A stretch of 64,000 bases of DNA from Anarhynchus alexandrinus (Eukaryota; Chordata; Aves; Charadriiformes; Charadriidae), in assembly GCA_008711295.1 (NCBI GenBank), contig VUYV01000125.1, forward strand, positions 630,643-694,642, in the 5' to 3' direction. A program made the translations under genes and the position numbers. Positions 12,701-22,636 of the stretch are shown here, one piece after another (the first letter of the stretch is position 1; every line of letters starts with the position of its first letter). Below the pieces are notes generated by a model. It made no database searches, had not been told where the DNA came from, and saw nothing but the letters and a program-made list of their open reading frames with translations.

Positions 12701-15700
12701 GCAAATCACGCATTTGGACCACTCAGGTGGTTCTCTTGGTAAAATATGATGGAAATAAATGCAGCTACTGAGAACATGATCAAGACATTTTTATATTTAA
12801 AAAAAAAAAAAAGAAGAAAAAATTTTTCAGTAGTGCTATTTAGAATGGCAAGAGGGACATATGCTTGAATTATCTGTAATGGAGGAATATACTGCGCTTT
12901 TAGCATTAATAACAAAAGAAAAAGAATATCAAAACATCACCATCTAGTCTGCAATCTTATTTGCAGAGTTCAAAGTACTTAACAAAGAAAGAAATAATCA
13001 TGTCAGAACTGAATTCTGATTATATACCCACACGTTGAACTTTGTTGCATTCTTGTATCCTTGTGCATATCAGCAGGGTGCTTTCTGAATCATATTTTTA
13101 CAAAAACAGTACAAGAGAAAATCAAGGACATTTCAGATTATTTACTTTAAATGCTAGCAAAAGCTAATTTTACCTATAACATCCTCTACAAGATTCAGCC
13201 AAAGCATATAATTCCTTCTTTTAAAGAATTAAGCTATGATTGTGTGCCTTGCTGTGCCAAAGCAAAAATCAGTTACAAGTCAAATCACTCAAAGATCTTT
13301 ATTTTCTTTAAGATTAACAAGCCTTAAAGCAATTTATTAAGATTTTGATTGTTGGGATAGTGTCTAAAAAAGGACATACAAAGCTTCATGAGCAAAGTTA
13401 TGTAATTAGTTACTGTTGAAAGCTTGAAATTGAAATCTTGCCTTCTTTTCATAACAGTATACCTGAAATTGGTCATTTTCTTACTTACTCTCCAGAATTT
13501 TAATACCCTGGAGAAGAGTTTGATGCTTAACTTGAAAAGTTTCATACTAGAAATGGCAAAGAATGTATATTCTGGATATTTAAACCACTGAAATATAGAA
13601 CACAAAATTTCATCTGAGTGTGGATTTCTCAACAGCATAATATTACCAGAAGACTAACACGTAGTGGAAGTAAAGGTATCTTGTGATAGGTGGACCTATG
13701 ATCAAATTAGCACATTTGCCATTAGCCAGTACCGTTATGCGTTGTTTAATGACTAGTGTGCACAGTTTACCTAACTGTAATCACTCAGAAATTTTCCATG
13801 TCAGGACACCTCAAGCTGAGTATATTCTTATTTCAAGATTTTGTGCAAAAATAACCATAATTTCAAATAATAAGTTTAGGGAGAAAGTATGGCTTTCTTT
13901 TCCCACAGTAGAAGTTCCTCAAGTTGTCTGAACCCAAGAAACCCCATTATTTGGGTTAGAACAGAAAAATTTTGCAAGATGCTTGATCTGGGCGACAGGG
14001 ATATATCTATGTGTGGAAAAACTTTCATGTCTGACCATTCTGAAAGTCTGCAGCTGTCATACCTAAAGTGCGTGTGATCTTTAATAATGAGTGGAAAAGA
14101 GCTGAACCCCTGTGTTCAGTCTATGCTTACAGAATTAGCAGCAGGAACCGGTGCTAAATTTGGAGCAGACAATGTGTCCACACTTTCTCCCACTATCTGT
14201 ACAGCAGACTTGCACAGCAGAAATAAATTTAGTGGCAGGTGTCAGAACACATGGTTCGTGAGATTTTACCTGCAGTGCCCGTGCTACAGATCTGGGTGCG
14301 ATAACAGCGGGACCTTCCCACCGGCTGCTACTCACAGCAGCAATGAGAACAGTGAGCCTGACCTTTCTTGCTTCCAATATTCTCCTGCTAAACCCATCCG
14401 GTATGAGACAGAGGAAGGCAAACAGGGGTGGGGAAGAAAAAAAAAAAATAATCCTGGAACTGCAAAATATGGGAGGATGGAAGAAGAAGTTAGAAGAAAG
14501 ACAGTTATTGCAGTGACGCTGGTTGCTGGTTACTGATGGGACTGAGACAGTCACCTGGGAGGACGCAATGGGGATAGGTGAGTAAAGAGGATGGTAGGGG
14601 ACATGCAGAAAGGACACAGAGGCAGGTGACATGAAACAGAAGACACTGCAAAACAGATTGGGCCTGACTGGACAAGATTTCCCTAAGATTACAGGTAAAA
14701 GGAGATGTAGAAAGACTAATTTTTGCTGACCTGAGACTCATCAGTGTATGCCCTACTTGTGAAATTCTTCTTTCTCCTTTTAAATTACTGGAGGAAAAGT
14801 TATCATTCTGATATTTATATAAGTGAGCTGAGAACAGAAGGAGGATTTCTGAGGGTGGGATAATCATGCCTGAAGCACATTAGGAACTTAATTTTTAATT
14901 TCGTTCCAAGACATCATGCATTCATTTAAAATAAGCTCTTTCTCATCGACGAATATCCTGCAAAAGAAAAAATAAAATGTCAGAAGAAGTCCTAAAGCCA
15001 AACGGTTTTAATTCAGCAAAGACATCAAGAGAAAGAAATATTAATGCAAAACACTTTCAAGTAAATGTGATAGATGTTAAGTTTAGCAAATGTTGTTCTG
15101 ACAATAAGTGAAATATCTCCAAAGTTCTGGTTTCATATTCTAAAACAATCAACCAAACCTAAAATGTGAAATGTGCTGGAGTCATTAATTCCATCTCAGA
15201 AACAAAGAGAAGAATGTCAGACCCACAGATGAGTCCAGAGAAAGGGAATTTAAGAAGGATTTTCTAGATTTTATCTTCAAGGTTTTGATTTTCTGATTAA
15301 TTAGAAAAGCAGCAAGAATTCAGTAATGATATAATGGCCTATTTAAAAATCTTTCAGCATTCAGCTTTCCTTCCCCTCTCTAGGATGATTGGTTTTGTGG
15401 TGCTTTTTGTTTTTGTTTCATTTTTTCCTTTTGCTTTTGCTTTTGCAGATACAAATTTTGGTAAACATATAAAGTTAAAGGCATGGGGTTTTTTTTGTTT
15501 TAGGATCCTGTCTAAAGATTTCAAAGGAAGATGTATTAAATGCCTGTTGAGTGCTATCAGTTCAGAATGATTGATGCTTTTCTTTCAGAGAGTATACCCC
15601 AAAGTTGCAGTCAGGGAGAACATCTTGGGTTGTTTTGGTTTTTTTTTTTGAGATATTGAGCATCTCTGGGGAACTCATAAACTCTCTTGATTCCCAGTGA

Positions 15701-16740
15701 GTGCAGAGCTGGACCATGGTTCGTTTTATAGATTATTGCATAGTGCTTGATCCCATCAAAGCCCCATAAAGTGAATAACAAAATGTCCCTGCCAATAATA
15801 GGCTTTGAATAGTCCTTTTGCCTGAGATTGCGAAAACGGATTCTAAAAAAACCTGAAGATTTTCCTTGCAAAGTGCCTTTGGCATGCATTACTGAGATGA
15901 ATATCACAACAGTGAACATTTAGGGACTTTGCCAATGAAAAGAATCAACTCTGCAGCATAGATACAGGTGCCCTGGAAATGGATTCCCGGGAATTAGCAA
16001 GGATCTGCTTTGACTTATCAATAAGAAATGAAGAAAGGGTGCACAAGAACATAAGAACAAGCTTACTGCATCACATCTAATATAAAGAGTAAAGCCAAGG
16101 AGGAGCTATAAAAATAGCTCATCACAGCTAACCAAGTATCCTGTCTCTGATAGTAGCCTGTAAGTGTCGCTTCAGAGGAAAACAAAATCAGCTCAGGCAT
16201 ACAAAGGACTTACCCAGCTTTTAGCAGGACAAAGTTTGGGGTTTTTCTGAGGCAGAGACCAAAGATATTACATCTTTGGTTTTAAATTGCTTAGAATGAA
16301 CTTTTTGCCCATGTATTTGTTAACGTTTGTTTTGGTTGGAAGTGTACTGTAGCAAGCTCCCTTCCTCTATTCCATCCTAGGGTTGTCTGGATCTGCTGCA
16401 GCTTGAAGAATGACATTCAAAAGCAAACAAGATGGGTGATGCTTTAACTTAAAATTCTGTGCACTGGGACTCACAGATAGGGTGATAACCTTATTCTCTG
16501 TCTTGAGTGTAAAGTGACCTTGCCCATCAGTCAAATCTCCTAAGAGTAAGAGCACTAACTTGGGTTACAGGGGCTTTAAGTCTATATGCATTTAATTTCA
16601 GCTCTCATCACATATTTAGCAGCTAATAATCTGAAAACACCTGACAGGTCAGCACTATTCGTGAATTTTGCTGGAATTCAGCTGATGAGCTGGCCATCAG
16701 GATTTCCTTTACTGTAGATGGTGAGAAAAAGGGAACAATT
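9701..16740. other. Unique DNA, no gene recognised
   Basis: Mixed AT-rich DNA with a slightly GC-richer patch at 10450-10740. Two overlapping open frames at 14087-14536 (plus, 149 codons) and 14135-14632 (minus, 165 codons) are the longest outside gaps. They mirror each other, resemble no protein family I know, and include an A-run, so neither is called. A TGAAGT...ACTTCA motif pair near 12550-12586 may be the remnant of an old amniote repeat. Confidence 0.55.
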
Positions 16741-16762
16741 CATCTCATCCTTAATCTAAAAT

Positions 16763-16800
16763 CTCATCTAACCTAAAGGAGATTAGATGATTTAGATGAG
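16763..16800. repeat. Short inverted repeat with two alternative stems
   Basis: CTCATCTAA at 16763-16771 is exactly complementary to TTAGATGAG at 16792-16800. Its inner part CATCTAA can instead pair with TTAGATG at 16783-16789. The two right arms compete for one left arm. No function is implied by the sequence alone. Confidence 0.8.
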
Positions 16801-16843
16801 TATGTTCTGCAAGTGACTATTTTTCTCCCTTGGCTAAAAAGGG

Positions 16844-16864
16844 CAGTGTTAGTATCTAACACTG
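16844..16864. repeat. Perfect 9-bp hairpin with 3-base loop
   Basis: CAGTGTTAG (16844-16852), loop TAT, then CTAACACTG (16856-16864) make a perfect small hairpin. The flanks do not extend the stem, so it is too short for a microRNA precursor. Confidence 0.85.
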
Positions 16865-17068
16865 TGGGCTTGCGAAGTTATGGATGTGCCGGAGACTGTA
16901 AAGGGTAGAAGAATGATCTATGTTTGTTTTCAATCATTTTATTGCTAAAAACATTGAAAAGCTGCTAAAAATAATGTGACGTCTTGCCTCTTTCTGTCAG
17001 TGACCTTACATTTTTTCATATCTTTTTGCATTTCTGGTTTGGTAAGCAGTTATTCCCATATGTGAATG

Positions 17069-17130
17069 CACACAGACACACACTCACATGCATGCGCTCA
17101 TGCGCACGTGTACACACACACACACACACG
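17069..17130. repeat. CA/GT dinucleotide microsatellite, interrupted
   Basis: Alternating CA-rich sequence ends in an uninterrupted AC tract at about 17111-17129. The interruptions on the left side (CATGCATGCGCTCATGCGCACGTG) suggest an old, decaying array. Confidence 0.9.
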
Positions 17131-18559
17131 CATATAAAAATTATTTATAGTGAAACCAACCTGTACCTAACCTTTCTTTTTTCCTTTTTTTTTTAACAAC
17201 TGTTAGTGTAGAGGTTCCTGAGAATAAAGGAAAAAAGAATGTTTCCTCTTAGATAAAAGCCATTCTGATTTACTGGTTTCAACATAGTAAGTTGCTAATT
17301 ATTTATTAACTTTTCTGAACAAGGAGAGTAGAGTAGATTTGCTTTAGGATTATTTTAGTCTTATTTTCTTCCCTGGAGAAACTTTTGTAGGGGGACAAAT
17401 GCTTGTAGGACAATAAACTTATCTAAATTTTATTAATAAATTTACTGCCTTTCACTTGTTATATCTCAATTAAGAATGTCAAAAAATTATATTCAAGAAC
17501 ACTGTCAACAATTATGCAAGTTAGGATAAAATTACCAGAGCTTCCTGTCTTCCTAAGTCAAAGCCCAAACCCACGTGAAGAGCTGCAAAAATCAGGGGAG
17601 ATTTTCTTCCACAGCTGGGGATAATCCAAGCTCTGCCCATCACTGTCTGGTTTACTTTTTTCTCTTAAATCTCCTCTGCCATGTTTGTTATCACCCCCAA
17701 GACCCAGTCCTACAGTGAGATTTTTTGTTCGTTTGTTTGAAAATTGTTGAGGTTTTTGGTACCAACTGTTATACGGTGACTTTTTTTAACCGACAAATTA
17801 TCCAAAGTATAACTCCACTGTGACACAACCTGTGTCCTGGAAGACAAGCAGTCAATGTTCAGTGATTGAGTTTTGCTTCCAAAACCTATATATTTTGTAG
17901 GCCATTATAAGTTTTTCCCACAAGTGGAATGATATACATTCACTTTTCTGATCCAACTCATAAAATTAAAAGGACCAATGTTTTGAATAATCCAAAGTTT
18001 ATCAGCCAAACAACTTTTACAATCCTAAACCAAAGACCACTGAAGTGGATCGGCATTAATCAAATTTATCTCAGATGGCAGAGAGGGGAATATATGGAAG
18101 AGACAGAGCAAGAAAGAAACTTAAGGTTCCTATAAAGACTACAGAAGAAAAAGTGTTGGAAATATTGATTTGCATTAATTAATAATATAACAGAATGAAA
18201 AAAAAAGTCATTTTCCTAGGTAAGGTTAAATAGGGAAAAAGATGCTTAATCCTGTTAACGGACTCTTTAACATTATGAAGTATATTATACAGAAAGTATT
18301 CTTGATTATTAAGTCAATAAAAATGTTAAGAGGAAAAATGGAGACAGAATAGTGAAGAAATAAGCATGAAAGATTTTCCATCATAAAGATTCCTGACTGT
18401 GCATAAATAAGGATGTGTTTACCATGCACACTGTAGGCAAATCTGCATTGCTGTAGCAGAACTGCTTGTGTTACTTAATTTAACTCATTTGGCATTAAAT
18501 CCTCTATACCTACAGCTTCAGCATATACTGCAGGCACACCCAAAAGAAAAAAAGTGATC

Positions 18560-18767
18560 TTAATTAGAGTTTGATTTTCTAGTGACATTTTTAACTGCCA
18601 TAAGCACTTCCTCCCAAAGCTTTTCATTTATGAGACAAGCAGTGGCAGTGGAGTCCTCAGGATCACGACATGTGGTCTGATCTATATAATAAGCAACAAA
18701 ACCTTCATCAGCATCGCTGAAAGCTGAACTGAGATATTGGATTACAATTTCTAGATCGGATGCTATA
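18560..18767 (-). CDS. Candidate 3'-terminal coding exon of an unidentified gene
   Basis: Reading the minus strand from 18767, an AG acceptor (ctt cat ccag) opens a frame after one base. It runs 68 codons to TAA at 18562-18560. Twenty-five of the 68 codons begin with G and most begin with a purine, a bias typical of real coding DNA and unlike most open frames in this window. The product is acidic, with short stretches such as FSDADEGFVAYY and NEKLWEEVLMAV. I do not recognise the family. The frame has no early Met and a stop lies six codons upstream of the acceptor, so it would have to be the last coding exon of a spliced gene, starting in phase 2. The polypyrimidine tract is weak and no AATAAA was found just downstream. 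An old pseudogene fragment or chance remain possible. Confidence 0.3.
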
Positions 18768-20780
18768 CTGGATGAAGTATATTTTTATTTAAAGTTATGC
18801 CAATGTATGCATTAACAGCTATGTTAACTGAGTAAGTTTTTTCCATTTATGAGGAAGCAAGCCCTCCATTATATTTTTCACCCATAAATACAACACTCCC
18901 AGATAGCATGCTGCTTTGGCATTTATTTCACTGATAGTTTTCAGAACTTACTTAATATCAGAGCCATTATAAAGGAAGACCATTTTTTGTTCTCCTTAAC
19001 TTCAAGACATCCTCAGAAAGTATTTGTTTTCAAAAGTTATGTTCAAAGGAAAGTGCACAGGGGGTTGTAATGTATTTGAGAATTTCTTCTCAAATTCTTT
19101 CATTCAAATTTGATGCTAACCAAAAATTACCTTTCATAAAAGTTGTTTATTTAATTTCACTTTTTAAATCCATGTCACAGTCTGTCATGATTTCTGAAAT
19201 CGCATGCAGAGTCCTGCCACTATACAACCATATGTTCAATCTTGAGAAGGGGTCTTTCCAAAACAGGGTATATTGTACTAAAATTATATTTGGTAGAACT
19301 TCTCTTTCATTTCATAACAGCAAAAAGGGACTTTAACTTCCAGTATTGACGGTTGTTTGTTGGTTTGTTTGTTTTTTATATATGGGTTGTGCTTGCAGTA
19401 TTTTTGAGAAAATGAAAACTGCACAAAAGAAGAATAAAAGGTAAAAATACATATTTTTCTAGTAATATAATCTCATAAAATGAAAAAACCTCCAAGTATG
19501 AAACCTAATAAGTAGGTACTAATAGTATGTTCTGGGACTTTCAGGTTGCTGAAATAACACTTATATTCCACCTCATACTGCAAAGGTAAAAAAGCTGAAG
19601 TAGGAATTTCCTGATGGCATAAGTTTATTTCGGGCTACCTTCAAAAAAATACGATTATGTGCTTCAGTAACCAAATTTGAGTTTATTTGCAATTATTAAA
19701 AAATCAGCTGCTTTCGGATAAATTGAATTAAAATTAACACAGGTGTGTATGTTTAGGATGGCTTAGAGTTTAAACCACATCCACCTCTATGTCTGCCCTT
19801 GTGCTTGAGACTCCCAGAGATTATGCTAACTTGTAGACTTTTCAGGACTTCACTGAGAGAAGGAAATGGATCTGTGCAAAATCAATTTCATTCAACATGT
19901 GTTCAAACTTTGTTTTTCAAGTACACCCCTACAACTGATAGTTATCACCCCCGAAATACCAGCGCAGCCTATCTTTCCCCCTCCAAGACTGAAATTTGAC
20001 TGAGAAAACATGAGACTATGCATTACAAAAGTAGCTAACTTAGTTCCAAATCCACTTTCTAAATAACTTCCCTGAAGAAAGGCAGGTTTAAGAAAAAAAC
20101 AGTGGTTGAGGCTGTTAATATCAAAATGCAACATCTGTAGCAAAGGTGTAATCAAATTGTTTAAAACTGTCTGGCAGCTTGCCCTGTAAGCAATAGTTAA
20201 CTGCTGGTCCTTGTGGGTGTTTGTGTAATTTCTGTGGACATGTATTGTCCACAATTGTCCTGTCTTAAGTTCAATAACAATTTACAATTTCAGTTTGAAA
20301 TATGCACCATATTTTAGGGGGAAATGCACTTAAAACATCGGTAGGCACAAAGATAATATTCCAGTTATGTTTACCTGGCCAGCAAGGAACAGATCTGACT
20401 CATTCATTTAATACACAATTATCAATTACCTATTTCATAATGACATAATAAATTAAATATATATATATATATACCCTAATGAAAAATTGTTACTTTCCTC
20501 TGTCCGGAGAAAAGTCTGAAAAACTCAAATGACCATTAAGTACTTAACTTCTCCTGATTTTCAACAAGAATTGTGTCTAACTTAGACCCTTTTTTTCTGT
20601 CTTTTCCTCTCCTTGTCTTCTTAGTACTAAATTCCTTAGTTATTTGACTTTTCTGTGAACCAGGGATAAGCAACTACCCTCCAACTGGGGCAGGAACAAA
20701 CTTTCTGCAGTCTACTGTTATGGCACAACATGGAAATTTCCAAAGAAATTTCACCATCAGAAAAAAAAAACTTTCAAAAA
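18768..20780. other. AT-rich unique DNA, no gene seen
   Basis: No repeat body was recognised. A 120-codon minus-strand open frame at 19892-20254 contains an acceptor-like site (CAG before 20071). Its only reasonable donor leaves the wrong phase for joining to 18767, so it is not called. A short AT dinucleotide run sits at 20457-20472. Confidence 0.55.
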
Positions 20781-20781
20781 A

Positions 20782-20984
20782 GGGAAGNNNNNNNNNNNNN
20801 NNNNNNNNNNNNNNNNNNNNNNNNNNNNNNNNNNNNNNNNNNNNNNNNNNNNNNNNNNNNNNNNNNNNNNNNNNNNNNNNNNNNNNNNNNNNNNNNNNNN
20901 NNNNNNNNNNNNNNNNNNNNGGGAAGGGAAGGGAAGGGAAGGGAAGGGAAGGGAAGGGAAGGGAAGGGAAGGGAAGGGAAGGGA
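20782..20984. repeat. GGGAA pentanucleotide array interrupted by an assembly gap
   Basis: Six bases of GGGAAG precede the gap and a pure GGGAA array follows it (20921-20983), so the gap lies within the array. The true length is unknown because the 133 N may be an estimate. The regularly spaced GGG runs on the plus strand could form a G-quadruplex. Open frames drawn through this region are artefacts of the N run and of the repeat. Confidence 0.95.
20788..20920. other. Assembly gap (133 N)
   Basis: An uninterrupted run of N inside the GGGAA array, best explained by failure to assemble through the tandem repeat. Confidence 0.99.
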
Positions 20985-21620
20985 TTGGGAGGAGGTCACA
21001 AACAAAAAAAGAAATCTATGAAATCATCTGGTTTGCTCAAAGGAAAGATTATTGGACAATAACCCATATGCCTGAAAGTCTTATAATTCAGTCAACTGTG
21101 TAACTCATCTACCCTACTAAGACTTGCTGTGTCACAGGAAGGTCAGCGCTGGCCATCAGGAGGACCTTCAGATCCATCAGAAAGAACAATTCTGTCCAGC
21201 AGGTTCGACAGGTTCCTGGAGGACCACACTCAGGTGGGCTGACGCACCACAAACATGGCCATTGTGCCTGATTCCTAAACTGGATGCAGTCCTGCTTTGG
21301 TCACTAAACTGACTTTGCACTGAGCATGATCTAAAAGGTTGTTGCAAGAGACATCTCAGAGGAAGTTCAGCATCTTCTGTCCTGCCTCTGGCTTACATTT
21401 ATAATCCATACCTTTAAACTTCTTTTCATTTTTGGTGTAAACTTGCCTGTCTGCAGTTAAACAGATAATCAGCAGCAGGAGGTCCAAGATAAACACTTGA
21501 TAAATACTAAGATCATTTTCCTAAGAGAAGCTTGGTAGCCCACAAATATATGTTCTTTCTAACACGCTTTTCTTAAATTATCTCAAAGTCCCTTGGCAGG
21601 AAGTATTTATAACTAAAGAA

Positions 21621-22172
21621 TGATGCTGGGATGAGTCTGGCTGGTATGAAGTTAATTCTCTTCACTCAGAGAATGAAGACTGTAGGGTGCTGAGTTTTGG
21701 GTTTGTGATAAAAACAGTGTTGATAACACTGCTTTCACTAAGCAGCACTTGTAAAACATCCAGGCTTTCTCTGCTTGACACCCTGCTCCCCCCACAAGTA
21801 GGCTGGGGGTGGGCAAGAGGCTGGGAGGCGACACAGCCCAGACAGGTGACCTGAATTGTTCCAAAGGGATATTCCGTCTGTATAATGTTGCGCCCAGCAA
21901 TGAAAACTGGGGAAGAAGGGTTTGGTCGGGGAGAGAGCTACTGCTCAGTGACTGGCTGGGCATCAGTCCGCTTTTAGGAGGCAGTGAGTGATTGCCTTTG
22001 TATCATTAGTATAGGTTGTTGGTTTGTTCTCTTTCCTTCTATTATTGTCTTTATTGTAACCCACAAGTTTTCTAACTTTTGCTCTTCCTACTTTCTCCCT
22101 TAACCCACTGCAAGGGGCGCTCAGTGAGCGGCTGTGTGGGACTTTGCTGCTGACTGGTGTCAACCCACCACA
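21621..22172 (+). mobile_element. Solo LTR of an avian endogenous retrovirus (ERVL-like)
   Basis: The segment starts TGATGCTGGG and ends CCACCACA, fitting TG...CA LTR ends. Inside, in order, are stretches I recognise from a common avian LTR family: GAAGTTAATTCTCTTC near the start, AACAGTGTTGATAACACTG, GTAGGCTGGGGGTG, GGGATATTCCG, a TATA-like TGTATAATG, then TCTTTATTGTAACCCACAAG, and near the end a GAGCGGCTGTGTGG stretch before CAACCCACCACA. The family is known from bird genomes and is usually assigned to ERVL. No gag, pol or env frame flanks it, so it is a solo LTR left by recombination between two LTRs. I could not see a matching target-site duplication, and many differences from the remembered family suggest an old copy. 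Confidence 0.8.
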
Positions 22173-22581
22173 GGTAGGAAAAGCTTCATCCCTTTGTGGC
22201 TTAAGAAGCAAGGTGAACTATGGTATTTCAGATGGAACTGAAACATAGATGAACTACGGAATCAGATCATGTAGCTAGCATGAACTCTGTAGTGTAGGTA
22301 TTCAAGATTATTTTTTTCTTTGTATTTATCCATAATTATGAGCTGGAGAGTTTGGATCCAGTTCTGACAGTCAAAGGAAAGAGAGAGCATTTTGATAAAA
22401 TTCTGCTTTAAATACAACTCTTAGTCTTCTTAATGCATTTTAGCCCACTGTGAACATAGTTAGTTGGCTAATTAACATTTCCCATGGAAAGTAATTAAGG
22501 TCTATCGGATATCCTCTATTTCTGCAGGCATAGGAGGGAGTGGAATGGAAAAGAAGAGAAATACTAATACAATATACTTAC
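22173..22581. other. Unique DNA, no gene seen
   Basis: A strong minus-strand acceptor-like site (reverse complement of ctgacagtcaaaggaaagag) lies near 22366. It is followed by 33 open minus codons, but no credible donor ends that frame, so no exon is called. Confidence 0.5.
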
Positions 22582-22636
22582 TGTTCTCCAAAGCCGTTCA
22601 CTGGATATTGGAGGGCTCTCAATTTCTGCAGTCATA
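22582..22636 (-). CDS. Candidate internal coding exon, unidentified gene
   Basis: On the minus strand this 55-base segment is bounded by a strong acceptor (a pyrimidine-rich tract ending ttaccaccag) and an almost ideal donor (ACA then GTAAGTATATT). Only one of three frames is open. It starts after one base and encodes MTAEIESPPISSERLWRT, ending in phase 0. The peptide has ordinary protein composition but I recognise no family. It lies on the same strand as the candidate terminal exon at 18560-18767. Its phase-0 end does not fit that exon's phase-2 start, so at least one more exon would be needed between them. The short length makes chance a serious alternative. Confidence 0.22.

Noticed and set aside
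14087..14632. Overlapping 149-codon plus and 165-codon minus open frames
   Set aside because: They mirror each other, contain an A-run, show no codon bias and resemble no protein family. Frames of this size are expected occasionally by chance.
16844..16864. Hairpin starting GGCAGTG, like the miR-34/449 seed
   Set aside because: The stem is only 9 bp with a 3-base loop and does not extend, so it cannot be a microRNA precursor.
19892..20254. 120-codon minus frame with an acceptor-like site at 20071 that seemed to bridge 22582 and 18767
   Set aside because: Careful counting shows the only plausible donor (GTGATA) ends in phase 0, while 18767 needs two bases carried over. The apparent link fails.
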